Below are positions 1-11,489 of a stretch of DNA of 64,000 nt, one piece after another. Origin of the DNA: Nemophila menziesii (taxonomy: Eukaryota > Streptophyta > Magnoliopsida > Boraginales > Hydrophyllaceae); assembly GCA_029959085.1 (NCBI GenBank), contig JARWIR010000027.1, positions 1,612,001 to 1,676,000 on the forward strand, read 5' to 3'. The notes beneath the pieces are model-generated. The model ran no database searches. It was not told where the DNA came from and saw only the letters and a list, made by a program, of their open reading frames with translations. The position numbers and the translations under genes were made by a program. How positions within the stretch are numbered: position 1 is the stretch's first letter; each line of letters starts with the position of its first letter.

Positions 1-1020
1 TTTCGTTATTGTTTCTTTATAAAAATTTGTAGTTTTCATTTATTTTTTAAAAAACTATATTAATAGGATACAAAGAGTAATGTATTTTTTTAAATATGAT
101 AGAAAAATTGGGTGGTAACACCTTTAATTACTCACCATCATGGTTCATGGTTCTAAAAGGAGTTAGGCGTTACTAGGGCGGTCGACCACCTTCGAGCACC
201 TAGATGGCTAGGCGGCCCAATAATCGGAATTTAAGCTGTTCTTACCTAGACGGTTTTTATGTTACACTAAATATATATTACATTTACATTGAATTGACTA
301 TTATTTACATCCTAATATATACTTAAATTAGATCAATTTAACATATGAATATATATACTTAACCTAAAAAATGACCAATTCAATAAATCTATATTTGAAA
401 TTTGAAAAATCATACCTTTATCGTTTTCTCACACGTTCAAACTCTAACTTAATTAATTTTTTCTTTATTTCTTTTGCTTATGAGTTGGGTTGTATTAGAT
501 TGATTTAGGTATTTATTGGCTAGCATGCTAGGTAGTGTTCGATTTGGAGGACCCATTAATCAGTTGGAGAGATTATTAATTTTTTCATAGACGAACCTTG
601 AGCCACCTTTAATAGAAAGTCTAGGCGGATCGTATTTTAAATCTCCTATACGTCATTCTTTTTTTTTCTTTGATGTCTGGGTGTCCAGACCATCTTACGC
701 GTATCACGACTATTTCTATAAAAAAATATACACATCTTCTCATGCATACTTTCACTTAATCAGAAGTAGGTTACTCATGTTCTGTTCTTAAAATAAAGAC
801 GTCTATAATTTTAGAACACTGCTCACCATATTATATAAAATAAACTATCCTTATAACCTTTTTTTAGCAGCGAATTCTAACATGTAAATAGGTCCCATGG
901 TCGGTCGGTGAACAAAATTATACATTTTTTTTAGACAACCAAACAAAAACAAATTATATATTGGCGCTTGGCGTTGCAACGTTAGTAATATTAATTAGCA
1001 AATTCCAACTGCTTTTCACT
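1..1020. other. Upstream region of GH3 remnant, no gene seen
   Basis: AT-rich DNA with no ORF or RNA gene that I can support. A locally GC-richer patch around 170-220 contains short AGGCGG / CGACCACC words that look like a degraded repeat. The same stretch occurs upstream of copy 2 at 25,746-26,765. Confidence 0.6.
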
Positions 1021-1028
1021 TTTATATA
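1021..1028 (+). promoter_or_regulatory. Putative TATA box of the GH3 remnant
   Basis: TTTATATA lies about 50 bases before the GH3 ATG at 1,079 and is followed by a pyrimidine-rich leader, a typical spacing for a plant gene with a short 5' UTR. It is repeated in copy 2 near 26,766. Position alone supports it. Any transcript would now cover a broken gene. Confidence 0.45.
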
Positions 1029-1078
1029 CTCTCCTAGGCTCCCGTAGCTTTTCAATCTAGATCTCTTCCACAGATTAC

Positions 1079-1392
1079 ATGTCTGAAGCACCAAAGTCAA
1101 CTGATTATCAGTGTATTGAAGAAACAAACAAGAAGGCTCTTGAGTTCATAGAAGATGTGACAGCAAACGCTGATGAGGTTCAAAAGAGAGTTCTTACTGA
1201 AATCTTGTCAAAAAATTCTCATGTTGAGTATCTAAAACGTTTTGGCCTTAACGGTCAAGTTGATAGAGAAACTTTTAAGAAAATCATGCCCGTGATCACT
1301 TATGAAGATATTCAATCTGATATCAAACGTATCGCTAATGGTGATAAATCTCCTATCCTTTGCTCACAACCCATTTCTAAGTTCTTGGCAAG
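1079..1392 (+). pseudogene. GH3: GH3 acyl-acid-amido synthetase, exon 1 (copy 1)
   Basis: GH3 enzymes adenylate auxin or jasmonate and conjugate it to amino acids in the cytosol. This exon encodes the N-terminal ~104 residues, including a YEDIQSDIKRIANGDKSPIL stretch typical of group II (GH3.5/GH3.6-like, IAA-amido synthetase) proteins. It ends at a GCAAG|GTAAAT donor. The rest of the gene resumes only at 19,893, about 18.5 kb downstream, beyond retrotransposons and other gene fragments. The exon itself is open and starts at a good ATG 50 bases after a TATA box. The gene as a whole is broken (see 19,893-21,071). Group assignment is from remembered family similarity. Confidence 0.85.
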
Positions 1393-1454
1393 GTAAATTG
1401 ATAAATAAATAATAAAACTCTTCTTATGTATATCAATTTTTTTACTCCCATGAC

Positions 1455-1790
1455 TATAGTGATAGAGAGACACGTGGTGGAAATAGAAGAGGTGTTGAAA
1501 GTTTAAAGCTTAAGAATGATAGGTTTAGTGGACGAGGTGGTAGAGGTGGTGGAAGAGGTGGTGGAAGAGGAAGAGGTGGTGGAGGAAGAGGAAGAGGTGG
1601 TGGAGGAAGGGGAAGAGGTGGTGGAAGAGGTGGAGGTGGAAGGTGGTGAAAGAAGATGATATGACGTGTAGTATGGTTTTTTTGTTAAAGAGGTTGAGTT
1701 ATAGTTTGTAACTTTTGGCACATTTACTATGAAATTTTGTCTTGTATTTTTACCTTATATTAAAACGTATAATGGAAGTTAAATTATTTG
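1455..1790 (+). pseudogene. RGG-rich C-terminus plus 3' UTR of a NOL10/ENP2-like gene, left fragment
   Basis: From TAT at 1,455 the frame reads YSDRETRGGNRRGVESLKLKN and then Gly/Arg-rich RGG repeats to a TGA at 1,647-1,649; about 140 bases of likely 3' UTR follow. The same C-terminus occurs at 19,653-19,844, so the block inserted in GH3 intron 1 starts and ends with this segment. The antisense Ser/Thr-rich ORF is only a shadow of the GGT/GGA repeats. The NOL10/ENP2 assignment (a nucleolar ribosome-biogenesis WD protein) rests on the longer right-hand fragment and is tentative. RGG tails usually bind RNA. Confidence 0.6.
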
Positions 1791-1799
1791 ATTTAAATT

Positions 1800-2995
1800 C
1801 GTGATGAATGAATGTTAAATTATATCAAGCATTATTTCACATATATAAACAACTTGAGCATTCTGCAAAATATTAATGGGTAAGAAAGCATTATTAAACT
1901 ATACAGAAACAAATATGTTTCATTTTTAAGATCGATTTTACAAAAATAGAATTCTCAAACTAAGGCCCTCCATTTCCAATATATTCTCAACCCATAAAAA
2001 ATGATTAAATACACTAAAAATACAAATAGTGATCAAAAAAATTCTTACTAAACTGTTCTAGTTAGACACATAATCACGTCCTAATAAAACAAATTAGCGA
2101 ATAAGCTTCAGAACAAGGCTTAACCTTGAAAGTTGAAACTAAACATTATGAACTCTTTTTTTTTTTTTGTGCAACAAACATTATGAACTCATCTGAACCA
2201 TATAAACCCGTGTTTATATCCAGTAAAGACACATCACTTCGATATTCTTTCTTCTCTTTTTACATAATAATTTAGCTAAGAGTATTAAATCAACTTGTCT
2301 AAATACCTTGCAGGGGAGCATATATTTGTTTGAAGAATAAACCAAAGTGTTTAGTGAGTCGTACCAATACATTTGCTCCCCACAAGGATTTGAAGGCCAT
2401 TAACATAAATTATTAAATAGATGATAATTTAAAGAAAAGACAAACAAGTCACTTTCCCATATTTGTTTATCAAAATTCAAAATGAAACCAAATAATATTC
2501 TAATATTAGTCCTATCGTTCTAGTCATATCTAAATTTACTTGGAGACTAAAATATCTAAAACCACAAGAATCTTCCTTTCTCAACATATTTAGATGGAAA
2601 GAATAAAAAAATCAATATCTTATATGGACGAATTTATCCAAGACGAGCTTTAGCCTAGAGAGAAGTTCAACCTGTAACAAAATAGTCACAAAAAAACACA
2701 AATATAGAGGTGCTATAATAGTTTAGTCATAATAAAAAAACAAGTTTGGAAATTACATAAAGAGATAAGAAGTTACCAAGATTATTACGAAGATTTGTCA
2801 TGCCACATTTTTTAACTAGACTGATGTTTACTAGTATTATCATTAGTAACCTTTGAACAAAAAAAAAACATTAGTAACCGGCTCGTTCAAAGGCACTGCA
2901 TGAATACATATATATTCCAAATTAAACTTTTCTTTGTTTTTTCGGCTCAAATTTTTATGGATTTGTTAACAAGTTACTCACAAGTAAAACAAATT
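1800..2995. other. AT-rich spacer, no gene seen
   Basis: I found no coding or RNA gene here. It holds poly-T runs near 2,155-2,170 that differ in length between copies. It may be downstream flank of the minus-strand TIGR01589 fragment that follows. Confidence 0.5.
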
Positions 2996-2999
2996 TATA

Positions 3000-3428
3000 A
3001 TATATCTGAATATACTAAGATAGAATTCTTACATGATGAACCGTTATTTAAATTCATGGCGTTCATTAGCTTCACTTGTTCCTCGAGTAACGCATTAAAA
3101 GTCATTATTTGCTCCTTCAATAACATTCTTGGGTAATATGCTTCAAAAAATTCCTTATTATCTTCTTCAAGTTTTTCCCACACTGCGGATAAAATAAAGA
3201 TCATTATGCTGAAATATAACTAATAATTCAAAACAAATACATTACCAAGCTTAGTAAAACTGGGCTCGATTTTATAATTCTGTAAAAGAGCATTCACAGT
3301 GTCTTTCTTGTTCATGTATTTTTGAAGGCACTTTTCTATAGCACACTACACTAGATGTAAATCCTTATCCGTGATTTCTCTGAGCTCTCCAGATGGCATC
3401 TTTCTAATATCCATCCGCAAATCTCGGC
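3000..3428 (-). pseudogene. Two exons of a TIGR01589-domain plant protein (copy 1)
   Basis: On the minus strand one exon (3,428-3,246) reads GRDLRMDIRKMPSGELREIT and continues through a KCLKKYMNKKDTVNALL stretch. A GTAAT donor, a short intron and a CAG acceptor lead to a second exon (3,182 to about 3,000) reading VWEKLEEDNKEFFEAYYPRM and then LLKEQ. This two-part pattern is the plant-specific uncharacterised TIGR01589 domain. No function is known to me. Copy 1 has an in-frame TAG in the first exon, where copy 2 has CAG (Gln). Upstream exons are missing, perhaps separated by the copia insertion. Confidence 0.75.
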
Positions 3429-4329
3429 CTTTCAATAATCAATACGGTTATATATAGCTATTTTGAATCTAGAAACTTTTATTATCTATTTGATTCACAT
3501 AGATAAGCATTATTTTATGTTATCGAATAACTATAATTAATCTTGTCATATATATCTAACTAGTTTACAAAATTATTAACAGCATAAATAACTCAAATAT
3601 ATAGACACACGTATTGAACTGGCGTATTTATTTATTGAAATGAAATATTGTTACCTTGAAAATTGTAGAATAGAGAATGTTTCTTGTTCTTAGAAAAAAA
3701 AAGTGCAAATATAGTTGGAACTAATAAAATAGTTTGCGTTATTTGTTTAAATAATATTTTATTCCAAGGGTTTAGGTAGTTTAGTACAAACTCTAACTAT
3801 AATAACTATAATACTGTTGGTTGATATTTATTGTTATATTTAATATTATATTTTCAAGGTTTTCTAGGGCCCTAGAGGATGTTACACGAAAGTCAAACAC
3901 TACCAAAATTATATAAAAACAAATAGAAAAAATCAAGATTATGAAAAATCTAACAGATTTACACACAAACACCTAATATACAACCACATAACTAGTAAAA
4001 AAACACATAATACATAGAATGATAATTAAATTTAAAACAGCAAAAAGAACATGTCAAAAAAAGAAAAACAGGAGAAAAAATGAATAGAAAAGCATTCTAA
4101 CGATTGAGTATTTTCCAAAGCTAATAGAATCAAGCCACTCTCTTTTAACACATATAAATCATTTATAAATAGGTCCATAAAACTTTTACAAATGTAGAAT
4201 TACCTCAAAAAACTACATAGTAAAATACTAAAAATACACCAAGTGAAAACATAGAAATTCAACTATCTAAATCAATTAATAACCCAAAAAATTCAGCTAA
4301 AGCATAAGACTGTAGTTTTTTTTATCTAC
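3429..4329. other. AT-rich spacer before copia element
   Basis: No gene visible. Possibly intron or upstream flank of the minus-strand TIGR01589 fragment. The last five bases (4,330-4,334, AATAC) are the left target-site duplication of the copia element. Confidence 0.5.
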
Positions 4330-4334
4330 AATAC

Positions 4335-4707
4335 TGTTGGATTTTTTGTAATATATTTGAAAGGATAATAAAAAATAATTTGTAAGGAAATAAAAAAAGA
4401 ATGATTTGTTAAAAAATAGACGTTTGGTTTATATAAGAAGACTTTTTATTAGTGAATGGCTTCTTACAAGATAGTACTAGTTTTAGTTGCTTTGGATGAT
4501 TCTTACAAATGAACCATGCCATCTATTTATACTACTTACAATGGCGGTGGATTTTATACTAGATTATTCTATACTACATTCTAAAATGCTTCTAATATTT
4601 TTAGAAAATGCCAAAGCTTTGACTCAATAATTTATTCTAGAATTTTCTAGAGAATCTTTACCTAGATAATTCTAGATCAAAGTGGAAAATGAATATTAAT
4701 TTCAACA
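4335..4707 (-). repeat. Copia 3' LTR (373 bp)
   Basis: On the plus strand it begins TGTTGGATTT and ends TTTCAACA. It has a TATTTATA box near 4,520 and a GGCGGTGGA word near 4,543 that are shared with the other LTR. A run TTCnnGAAnnTTCnnGAG at 4,635-4,652 matches a heat-shock element. By eye the sequence is only loosely similar to the 5' LTR apart from the ends and these landmarks, far more divergent than expected for LTRs of one insertion. Confidence 0.9.
4635..4652. promoter_or_regulatory. Heat-shock-element-like array in 3' LTR
   Basis: Bases TTC, GAA, TTC and GAG are spaced by two bases each, giving three perfect and one imperfect nGAAn units in alternating orientation, the pattern bound by heat-shock factors. 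It lies on the upstream (U3) side of the LTR TATA box in element orientation. Confidence 0.6.
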
Positions 4708-4767
4708 CTCTCCTTTAATACTCATTTTCGTAATTCCAAACATTTCTCGTAGAGTCTCAAATTTCGA

Positions 4768-7700
4768 TCATGAAAGTGCTTTCGTAAAAATATCCGCGAG
4801 TTGTTCTTCGGTTCTTATGTATTGAAACTCAATTTGTCTTTTATTAGATGCTTCTCGAAGAAAGTGATATCTGATAGCAATGTGTTTAGTCCGACTATGA
4901 TGGACAGGATTCTTTGCCATTGCTATTGCCGACTTGTTGTCACAGTAGATTTTTGTTGGTGTTTTTTGCTGCTCTCCCATGTCTTCAAGTATTCGTGTAA
5001 GCCATATCGTCTGACTTGTCGTTAGTGCTGCTGCCACATATTCCGCTTCTGCTGAAGATTGTGCCACGCAGTCTTGTTTTTTTATGACCATGAGAATATT
5101 CCTGAGCCGGGTGAGAAAGTATAACCCGAGGTACTCTTCATATCATCAATCGATCCAGCCCAATCACTATCGGTGTATCCAATCAGTCTTGAGTCAGTGC
5201 TAGGCTCATACCATATGCCATAGTCCTTTGTACCTGACAAGTATCGTAATATTCTTTTTCCCGCTCCATAGTGGACCTGACTTGGACTATGCATAAATCT
5301 CGATAGTAGTCTCATAGCGTACATGATTTCTGGTCTCGTGGTTGTAAGATATAACAAACTTCCAATGAGACTTCTGTATATTGTTGGGTCTATCTTTGCT
5401 GAGTCGTCTTCCTTGATTAGTTTTTTGTTGGTGACCAGAGGAGTAGCAGCGGTCTTGCATCCGTGCATCTTGAACTTCTTTAGTAAAGTCTCTGTATATT
5501 TTTTCTGTGAGATGAATATTCCTCTTGTATCTTGTCTTACCTTAATGCCGAGAAAGTAGTGCATTAACCCGAGATCTGTCATCTCAAAGGTTTTCATCAT
5601 GTCTTCTTTGAATTCCTTGATCATTTTCTCATTGTTTCCTGTATAGATGAGGTCATCTATATAAAGAGAGACAATGAGTCTGTTATCATTACCTTGGGTT
5701 TTAATGTAGAGAGTAGGCTCGTTTTGACTTCTTATAAATCCTCGATCAGTGAAGTAATTGTCGATTCGACTGTACCACGCTCGAGGAGCTTGCTTAAGTC
5801 CGTATAATGCTTTTTGTAGTTTTAGAACTCGATCTTCTTGGCCTTTATCTACGAACCCTTGAGGTTGCTCGACATATATTTCTTCTTTTAGATAGCCATT
5901 GAGGAGCGTTGACTTCACATCTAGTTGATATATCTTCCATTTCTTTTGAGCAGCTAATGCTATAAGTGCTCTTATAGTGTCTAAGCGCGCAACTGGAGCA
6001 AATGTCTCGTTGTAGTCAATACCTGGTAGTTGTGAGTACCCTTTAGCAACCAGTCTCACCTTATGTTTTTGGATTGAGCCATCTGGGTTGAGCTTCGTCT
6101 TGTAGACCCACTTGACTCCGATGACTTCTTTGTTGGTTGGCCGATCTACCAACTTCCATGTTTTGTTTTTCTCGGTCATTTTGATCTCTTCCTCCATTAC
6201 ATTTACCCATTCTTTTTGTTTTGATGCTGCTTCAAAGCTTTCGGGCTCCAAAGTCACAAAACATGTTTGATATATGTCTCTAAGTGACCTTGTCTTGCCT
6301 GGTGTTTCTCGTCATTACTGGATGAAGATGAAGATGATCTTGGAGTTCTTGGTGATATGGGTTCCTGAGTATTCCGTGGACCTTTTTCTTCGGTATTATC
6401 CATATTGCGTACCCTTGGCACCATAATACTTTGTCGTTCCACCTTTCCTTCATCCCAATTCCATGTTGAATTTTCTTCGAACTCGATATCCCGGCTGACA
6501 ATAAGTTTCATTGTTTTGATATTATAGATTCTATAGCCTTTTGATTTTGAGCTATAGCCGAGGAATATTCCTTTCTCTGTATTCTCTTCTAGTTTGTGTC
6601 GTTTCTCTTTTGGGATATGCACGTAGCAGATGTTTCCGAAGACTCTGAGATGTTGCGCTGACGGCTTCCTTCCACTCCATGCTTCAATTGGTGTTTTCTT
6701 TTGAACATATTTTGTTGGACATATATTGAGAAGATAGACTGCAGTGTATACTGCTTCTGCCCAGAACTCCTTTGGAATTCCTTTCTTAGCTAACATAGTT
6801 CTGCCATCTCCATGATTGTTCTATTCTTCCTTTCTGACACGCCATTCTGTTCTGGAGCGTAGCCGACAGTTAGTTGGTGTTACTCCTTCATTGTCACAAA
6901 ATTTATTGAACTCCTTTGAGGTATACTCCTTTCTGCGATCACTTAGAATGACTTTAATTCGTTGACCACTTCGATTTTCGACAAGGTTTTTGAATTTCTT
7001 GAAGATAACAAATACTTCTGACTTTTCTCGCATAAAGTAGACCCAAGTCATTCTAGTATAGTCATCAATGAAAAGGATGAAGTACCTGTTATTTTCAAAT
7101 GTTGGAGTTCTCATTGGTCCGCATACGTTTGTATGGATCAACTCTAGCACGTGTTTGGCTCTCCATGCTTTGCCTGAAGGGAATGACTTTCAGTATTGTT
7201 TTCCTTCTAAGCATCTCTCGCGCACGTCGTTATTCACTTGGATGACTGGTAGATTTTTCATCATATTCTTCTGATAGAGAATCTTTAACCCATGAAAGTT
7301 GAAGTGCCCGAACCTTCGGTGCCATAGCCATGATTGGTCTTCTTGAACTTTCATGGCCGTTTCAACATATTTCCATTGGATTGGAAAATTTCTCTGTTGC
7401 TGCATTTTTACTACAACTATTTCTTGATTTTTATTTTTATTGTCATATATCGTGCACGAGTCATTTTTAAATAAGAGTTTATATCCTTTTTCCATCATTT
7501 GACCCACACTTAATAGATTTGTATCTAGTTTGGGGACCAACAGTACATCATGGATTAGTCACGTACCTTTTTGCGTGTTGACCGTGATTGTACCTTTGCC
7601 TTCGACCTTCACTAGATCTCTATTTCCAAGCTTGACTTGAGATTTGACCGATTTGTCTATATCTCGGAAGATTTTTTCATCATCGGTCATGTGGTTGATG

Positions 7701-8541
7701 CAGCCGCTATCAATATACCAGGTGTCATCTTTCACTTCTGAAGCAGCGTGACATGTGTAGAATAGGTTGTCTTCATTTTTATTTTCTTCGGAGAAGTTAG
7801 CCTGGTGCTTTTGTTTAGACCGACAATCTTTCTCCAAGTGGCCAATTTTTTCGCAATTCTTGCATTGTGGTTTTCCATGAAACCAACAATATTTTTCAAG
7901 ATGGTTAGTTTTCTTACAGATACGACATGGCGAATATTTTCTCGATCTTTGATTAGATTCACCATTTTCTCTATTTTCAGAATTTTCTCCAAATTTTCTC
8001 CCCTCATTTTTAGAATTTTGAGACCTATATTGAGTTTAGACTGAAATGCGTTTTCCATGGATTCATTTTCACGCATACTTAGTCTTTTCTCGTAAGCTTT
8101 TAGAGAGCCTACCAACTCTGTTACTGACAGAGTGGCTATATCCTTAGTTTCTTCAGTAGTAGTTACTATCGGATCGTATTTAGCTGGAAGAGTAATTAAT
8201 ATTTTTTCCACGACCCTTTTATCGGTTATATGATCTCCATAGGCTCTTAACTGATTAACCATTTCTCGTAATTTGGTGTAGTAATTTTTTATGGTCTCAG
8301 ATTCTTTCATTTTCATATTTTCTAATTCCCTTCTTAGAGTTTGAAGTTTAATATTGCGTACCTTTACGTTTCCTTGAAACTTCTCTTTCAACGTATCCCA
8401 AGCTTGCTTCGCTGTAGTAGCACCGCTAATCCTTGAGAATAGTGACTCGGCCATGGCCATTTGTATGCTGTAAAGCGCCAGATTATCTTTCTCCATCTCC
8501 TTAGTTAATTTTTCTTTCTCCGCTGCAGATATAGTTGACAT
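4768..8541 (-). pseudogene. Copia gag-pol polyprotein, degraded (copy 1)
   Basis: Read from 8,541 downward: GAG (UBN2-type, starts MSTISAAEKEKL, ~170 residues), zinc knuckle (disrupted by a frameshift near 8,030), protease with YIDSGC (7,837-7,559), integrase HHCC region (HRRFGH, last Cys region RERC), integrase core, reverse transcriptase with [10 protein letters not shown] (6,257-5,082) and RNase H (5,091-4,768). Lesions: a stop at 7,559, a stop at 7,190, frame breaks near 6,810, 6,255 and 5,085. In the integrase core the position I expect to be the first catalytic Asp reads Asn (IHTNVCGP), and the second reads SDRRKEY. RT appears intact. Calls rest on motif recognition. Confidence 0.93.
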
Positions 8542-8748
8542 ATCTTCGGGAACAGTATATCCCTTGTCAACAATATCTCATAAACTTTGGGACATGAAGT
8601 ATGTCCTCATCTTGATTGCCCAATAGTCGTAATTTTCTCCCAAAAATCGGGATCGGAATTTGGGTATTGCTTAGAAAAGTGGCCATGAAAATATTATATG
8701 GTAGAGGTATTTTTGTTGGAAGCTAGTTATCGCTTAGTTTATAATCAA

Positions 8749-8765
8749 ACGTAATTCTGATACCA
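8749..8765 (-). other. Copia primer-binding site (initiator tRNA-Met type)
   Basis: The minus strand reads TGGTATCAGA and then AT-rich sequence, three bases inside the 5' LTR end at 8,769. This matches the standard plant copia site complementary to the 3' end of initiator tRNA-Met. Confidence 0.9.
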
Positions 8766-8934
8766 CTTTGTTAGTTTTTATATTAAAAAAGGAAAAAGTA
8801 AAAGGTTGGTTTTATATTAGGAAGGGAAAAATTAATGTAATAGAAAATTAGGAAGTAGAAATGGACGGTAGTATAAGAAATGAAAGGACTTTATTAGTTT
8901 GAGTAAATATTACAATGCTTTAGTAGAGTGGCTT

Positions 8935-11233
8935 TTTTTCTTTTTTTTTTTTCAGGAAAAAGTAAACATTAAGAGCGTTTATACAACGATTTTAAGAATA
9001 TATAAAAATCATTTAAGGACTCATTCTTCCATTCGACGTATCAATGTTCCGTCTTGCACTTTTAGCTGCGAGATCTGTGACGTTATTAAACTTCCTATTA
9101 ACGAAGTTGATCTTCCAATTAGGGAACTTCGCCAACCAGCTCTTCATTTCGGCAATGAAAGGTGAAATTTGCCATCGAAGACATGCTTCTCTTGAAATAC
9201 CTTGAATCAGTTCAAGGTTGTCGGAGTAAAAAGAGGCACTCCGTAAATCAAAACTAGCCGCCCTTCTCATAGCAAGAAGGACCGCCCAACATTCTCCTTC
9301 AATAGAACTTCTAATAATAGATCTCGACACAATCCTATGGGCCACTTTACCTTCTTTATCAATAGCAATTGCCGCCATTCCAGCAGGTTCGTATTCCTTT
9401 TTGAAAGAGGCATCACTCATAAAGATATATTCTGCATCATCTGAAAGAATAGGGTTATTCTCAATCAACTCTTCCTCATTATTACCAACTCTTTTCTCGT
9501 TGATTTCTTTTGTGCTCTTCTTAATAATATCTCTATTTTTAAACATATCGTCCATTGTTGATTGAATTTTAAACAGGATATCTTTGACTACCCATGGTGA
9601 TTTTTCATGAAATCCCTTCATTTTCGCCTTCCATATGTTCCAAAGAGTTAGTAGCAGATAAGCCGTGACCTCATTCTGATCCCAACCATTTTTGATACAC
9701 TTTTTACGTGTTTCACTTAACCAATCTCCCAATTCATATTTCTTCTCTCTATCAATAAGCAATTGTAGCCTTGATTTGGCCCAAATCTCCATGCTTAAAG
9801 GACATTTAATAAAGAGATGCTCTATATCTTCTTTACCCAAGTCGCACCACTCGCATGTATCATCTTTGATACAGTTCCTTGTTTTAAGGTTTCTTTTAGT
9901 GTGTATGGCTCTGTTGCATATTTTCCATCCAAAGGCCCTGATCTTATTCATGACATTTGATTTCCAAATGATTTCCCAAAGATCATTATTTTCATGTTTA
10001 CCTTGTGATGATGATTGACCTTCATTGTGAACTTCCAAATCGACCATTCTATGATATCCTGACTTCGTACTGTAAGTACCATCTTTTGAGAAAGGCCAGA
10101 TCATCTTATCATCTTCTTTGCTAATTAAGCACGGTATCTTGCAGATATCACATACTATGTTCGGAGGGAATAATTGTCTAAGTAGATCCATATTCCAATT
10201 TGTCATGTTCTCATTAAGAAGTTGTGCTACATATTCCACTTTGCATCCAGCCGGTCTCTCCAGAGTTATTCTATTATTTACCCATTTATGATCCCATATG
10301 TTGATACTCAGGCCATTTCCAATTCTCCAAATTGAGTGTTGCTTAATGAATTGAATTCCTTTGTATATGCTAGCCCAACTCCATGATCTCTTATTAGATA
10401 ATTTTGCATTAAAGAAACTATTAAACGGAGAATATATACCTTTAAGAACCTTAGCTACTAGCGAGTTAGGATTGTCCATTATTCTCCATGCTTGTTTAGC
10501 TAATAATGCTAAATTCATCTTTTGGAAATCTCTAAATCCAATTCCTCCGATCTTTTTCGCTCTCGCAATTCTTTTCCATTTTACCCAATGAATTCTCTTC
10601 TTATTGCTTGAGTCCCACCAAAAGTTTGCTATAATTCCTGATAACTTCTTACATAATGATTTAGAGAATTCGAATATGGACATCGCATAATTTGGTATTG
10701 TTTGAAGTACAGCTTTGATAAGTATCTCTTTACCTCCATCCGATAGTAAATTAGCAAAATAGTTAGAAGATTTGCTTAGAAGCTTATCTTTAATATAGTT
10801 CAGATTTTCCGATTTTGCCCTTTTAAGAGAGAACGGAATTCCCAAATATTTTCCGAATGAAGCTGTTCTTGTAACATTTAGATTTCTGGCTACTTCTTCA
10901 CATGTGCTTTCAGGTGTTCCTTTGCTGAATAAGATTGAAGATTTTTGGAAGTTAATCCTTTGTCCCGACGCTTGACAGAAAAGATTTATAGTATCTTTGA
11001 AAGTTTCAATCTCCTTAGCTTCAATGTTAATGAAAAAAAAAGCGTCGTCTGCGAATAAAAGGTGCGTAAGGCTTGGGCAGTTTCTAGTGATTTTAATACC
11101 TTTTATGCATCCTCTCCGACATTGATAATTAATTAGTCCAATAAGGCTTTCAGTGAGGATTGAAAAAAGAAGAGGAGATAATGGATCACCTTGTCTAATT
11201 CCCCTGGTCGGTGAGAATTTCTTAAGTCTGGTT
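8935..11233 (-). mobile_element. 5'-truncated L1-type LINE nested in copia LTR (copy 1)
   Basis: Flanked by a perfect 16-bp target duplication TTTAGTAGAGTGGCTT at 8,919-8,934 and 11,234-11,249. The low-coordinate end is a poly-T run (poly-A on minus), as expected for target-primed reverse transcription. The 5' end is truncated inside the reverse transcriptase just upstream of the RQGDPLSP motif. Present in both tandem copies. Confidence 0.95.
9013..11224 (-). pseudogene. L1 ORF2 C-terminal half (RT, zf-RVT, RNase H; copy 1)
   Basis: The frame runs open from the truncation: RGIRQGDPLSPLLF, the catalytic LLFADDAFFF, the maturase-like KYLGIPF region, a Cys-rich zf-RVT region (near CEWCDLGKEDIEHLF), and an RNase H-like domain (SDASFKKEY ... 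EGECWAVLLA ... YSDNLELI). The stop is at about 9,013. Endonuclease and N-terminal RT are missing, so it cannot move by itself. Copy 1 is open across the end of RNase H, where copy 2 has a stop. Confidence 0.92.
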
Positions 11234-11384
11234 TTTAGTAGAGTGGCTTAATTTGCTACTTGATGATGCTACAAATGAACTCCATCACTTATTTATACTA
11301 TTTTTTGTGGCGGTGGACTTCACTCTAATTTAGGCTAGAATGATCTAGTATTCTATCGACTAATTATTTTCTAGTCTTATTAAG

Positions 11385-11463
11385 TATTTTCTAGAACTCT
11401 TATTATTTTAATAAGAAATTTCTAGAAATCTTTATTATCATTTTTTACTAGAAATTTCTAGAA
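11385..11463. promoter_or_regulatory. Heat-shock elements in 5' LTR U3
   Basis: Two perfect GAAnnTTCnnGAA trimers at 11,415-11,427 and 11,451-11,463, plus a TTCnnGAA half near 11,388. In element orientation they lie within ~100 bases of the U3 start and upstream of the TATA box. Heat-shock elements in a copia LTR are known from Arabidopsis ONSEN (ATCOPIA78). Function here is inferred. Confidence 0.65.
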
Positions 11464-11489
11464 AATGGGCATTAAATTTCAACAAATAC

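Larger units (their letters stand above)
4335..11484 (-). mobile_element. Ty1/copia LTR retrotransposon with nested L1 (copy 1)
   Basis: A complete insertion on the minus strand: TG...CA ends, 5-bp target duplication AATAC at 4,330-4,334 and 11,485-11,489, LTRs at both ends, a TGGTATCAGA primer-binding site next to the 5' LTR, a purine tract (AAAGGAGAG on minus, 4,708-4,716) beside the 3' LTR, and gag-pol between. A 5'-truncated L1 (8,935-11,233) sits in the 5' LTR. Domain order PR-INT-RT-RNaseH defines copia. The element is dead: frameshifts, stops and lost integrase residues. Both copies of the tandem duplication have it, so it is older than the duplication. Confidence 0.95.
8769..11484 (-). 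repeat. Copia 5' LTR, interrupted by L1
   Basis: Plus-strand ends TGTTAGTTTT and TTTCAACA. Removing the L1 and one target copy leaves about 400 bp. It keeps the TATTTATA box (near 11,290), the GGCGGTGGA word and heat-shock-like elements, but otherwise differs strongly from the 3' LTR. Confidence 0.9.

Noticed and set aside
1503..1721. Ser/Thr-rich minus-strand ORF opposite the RGG tail
   Set aside because: It is only the complement of GGT/GGA repeats; the same shadow occurs at 27,444 and 19,723. The plus frame matches a known type of protein tail.
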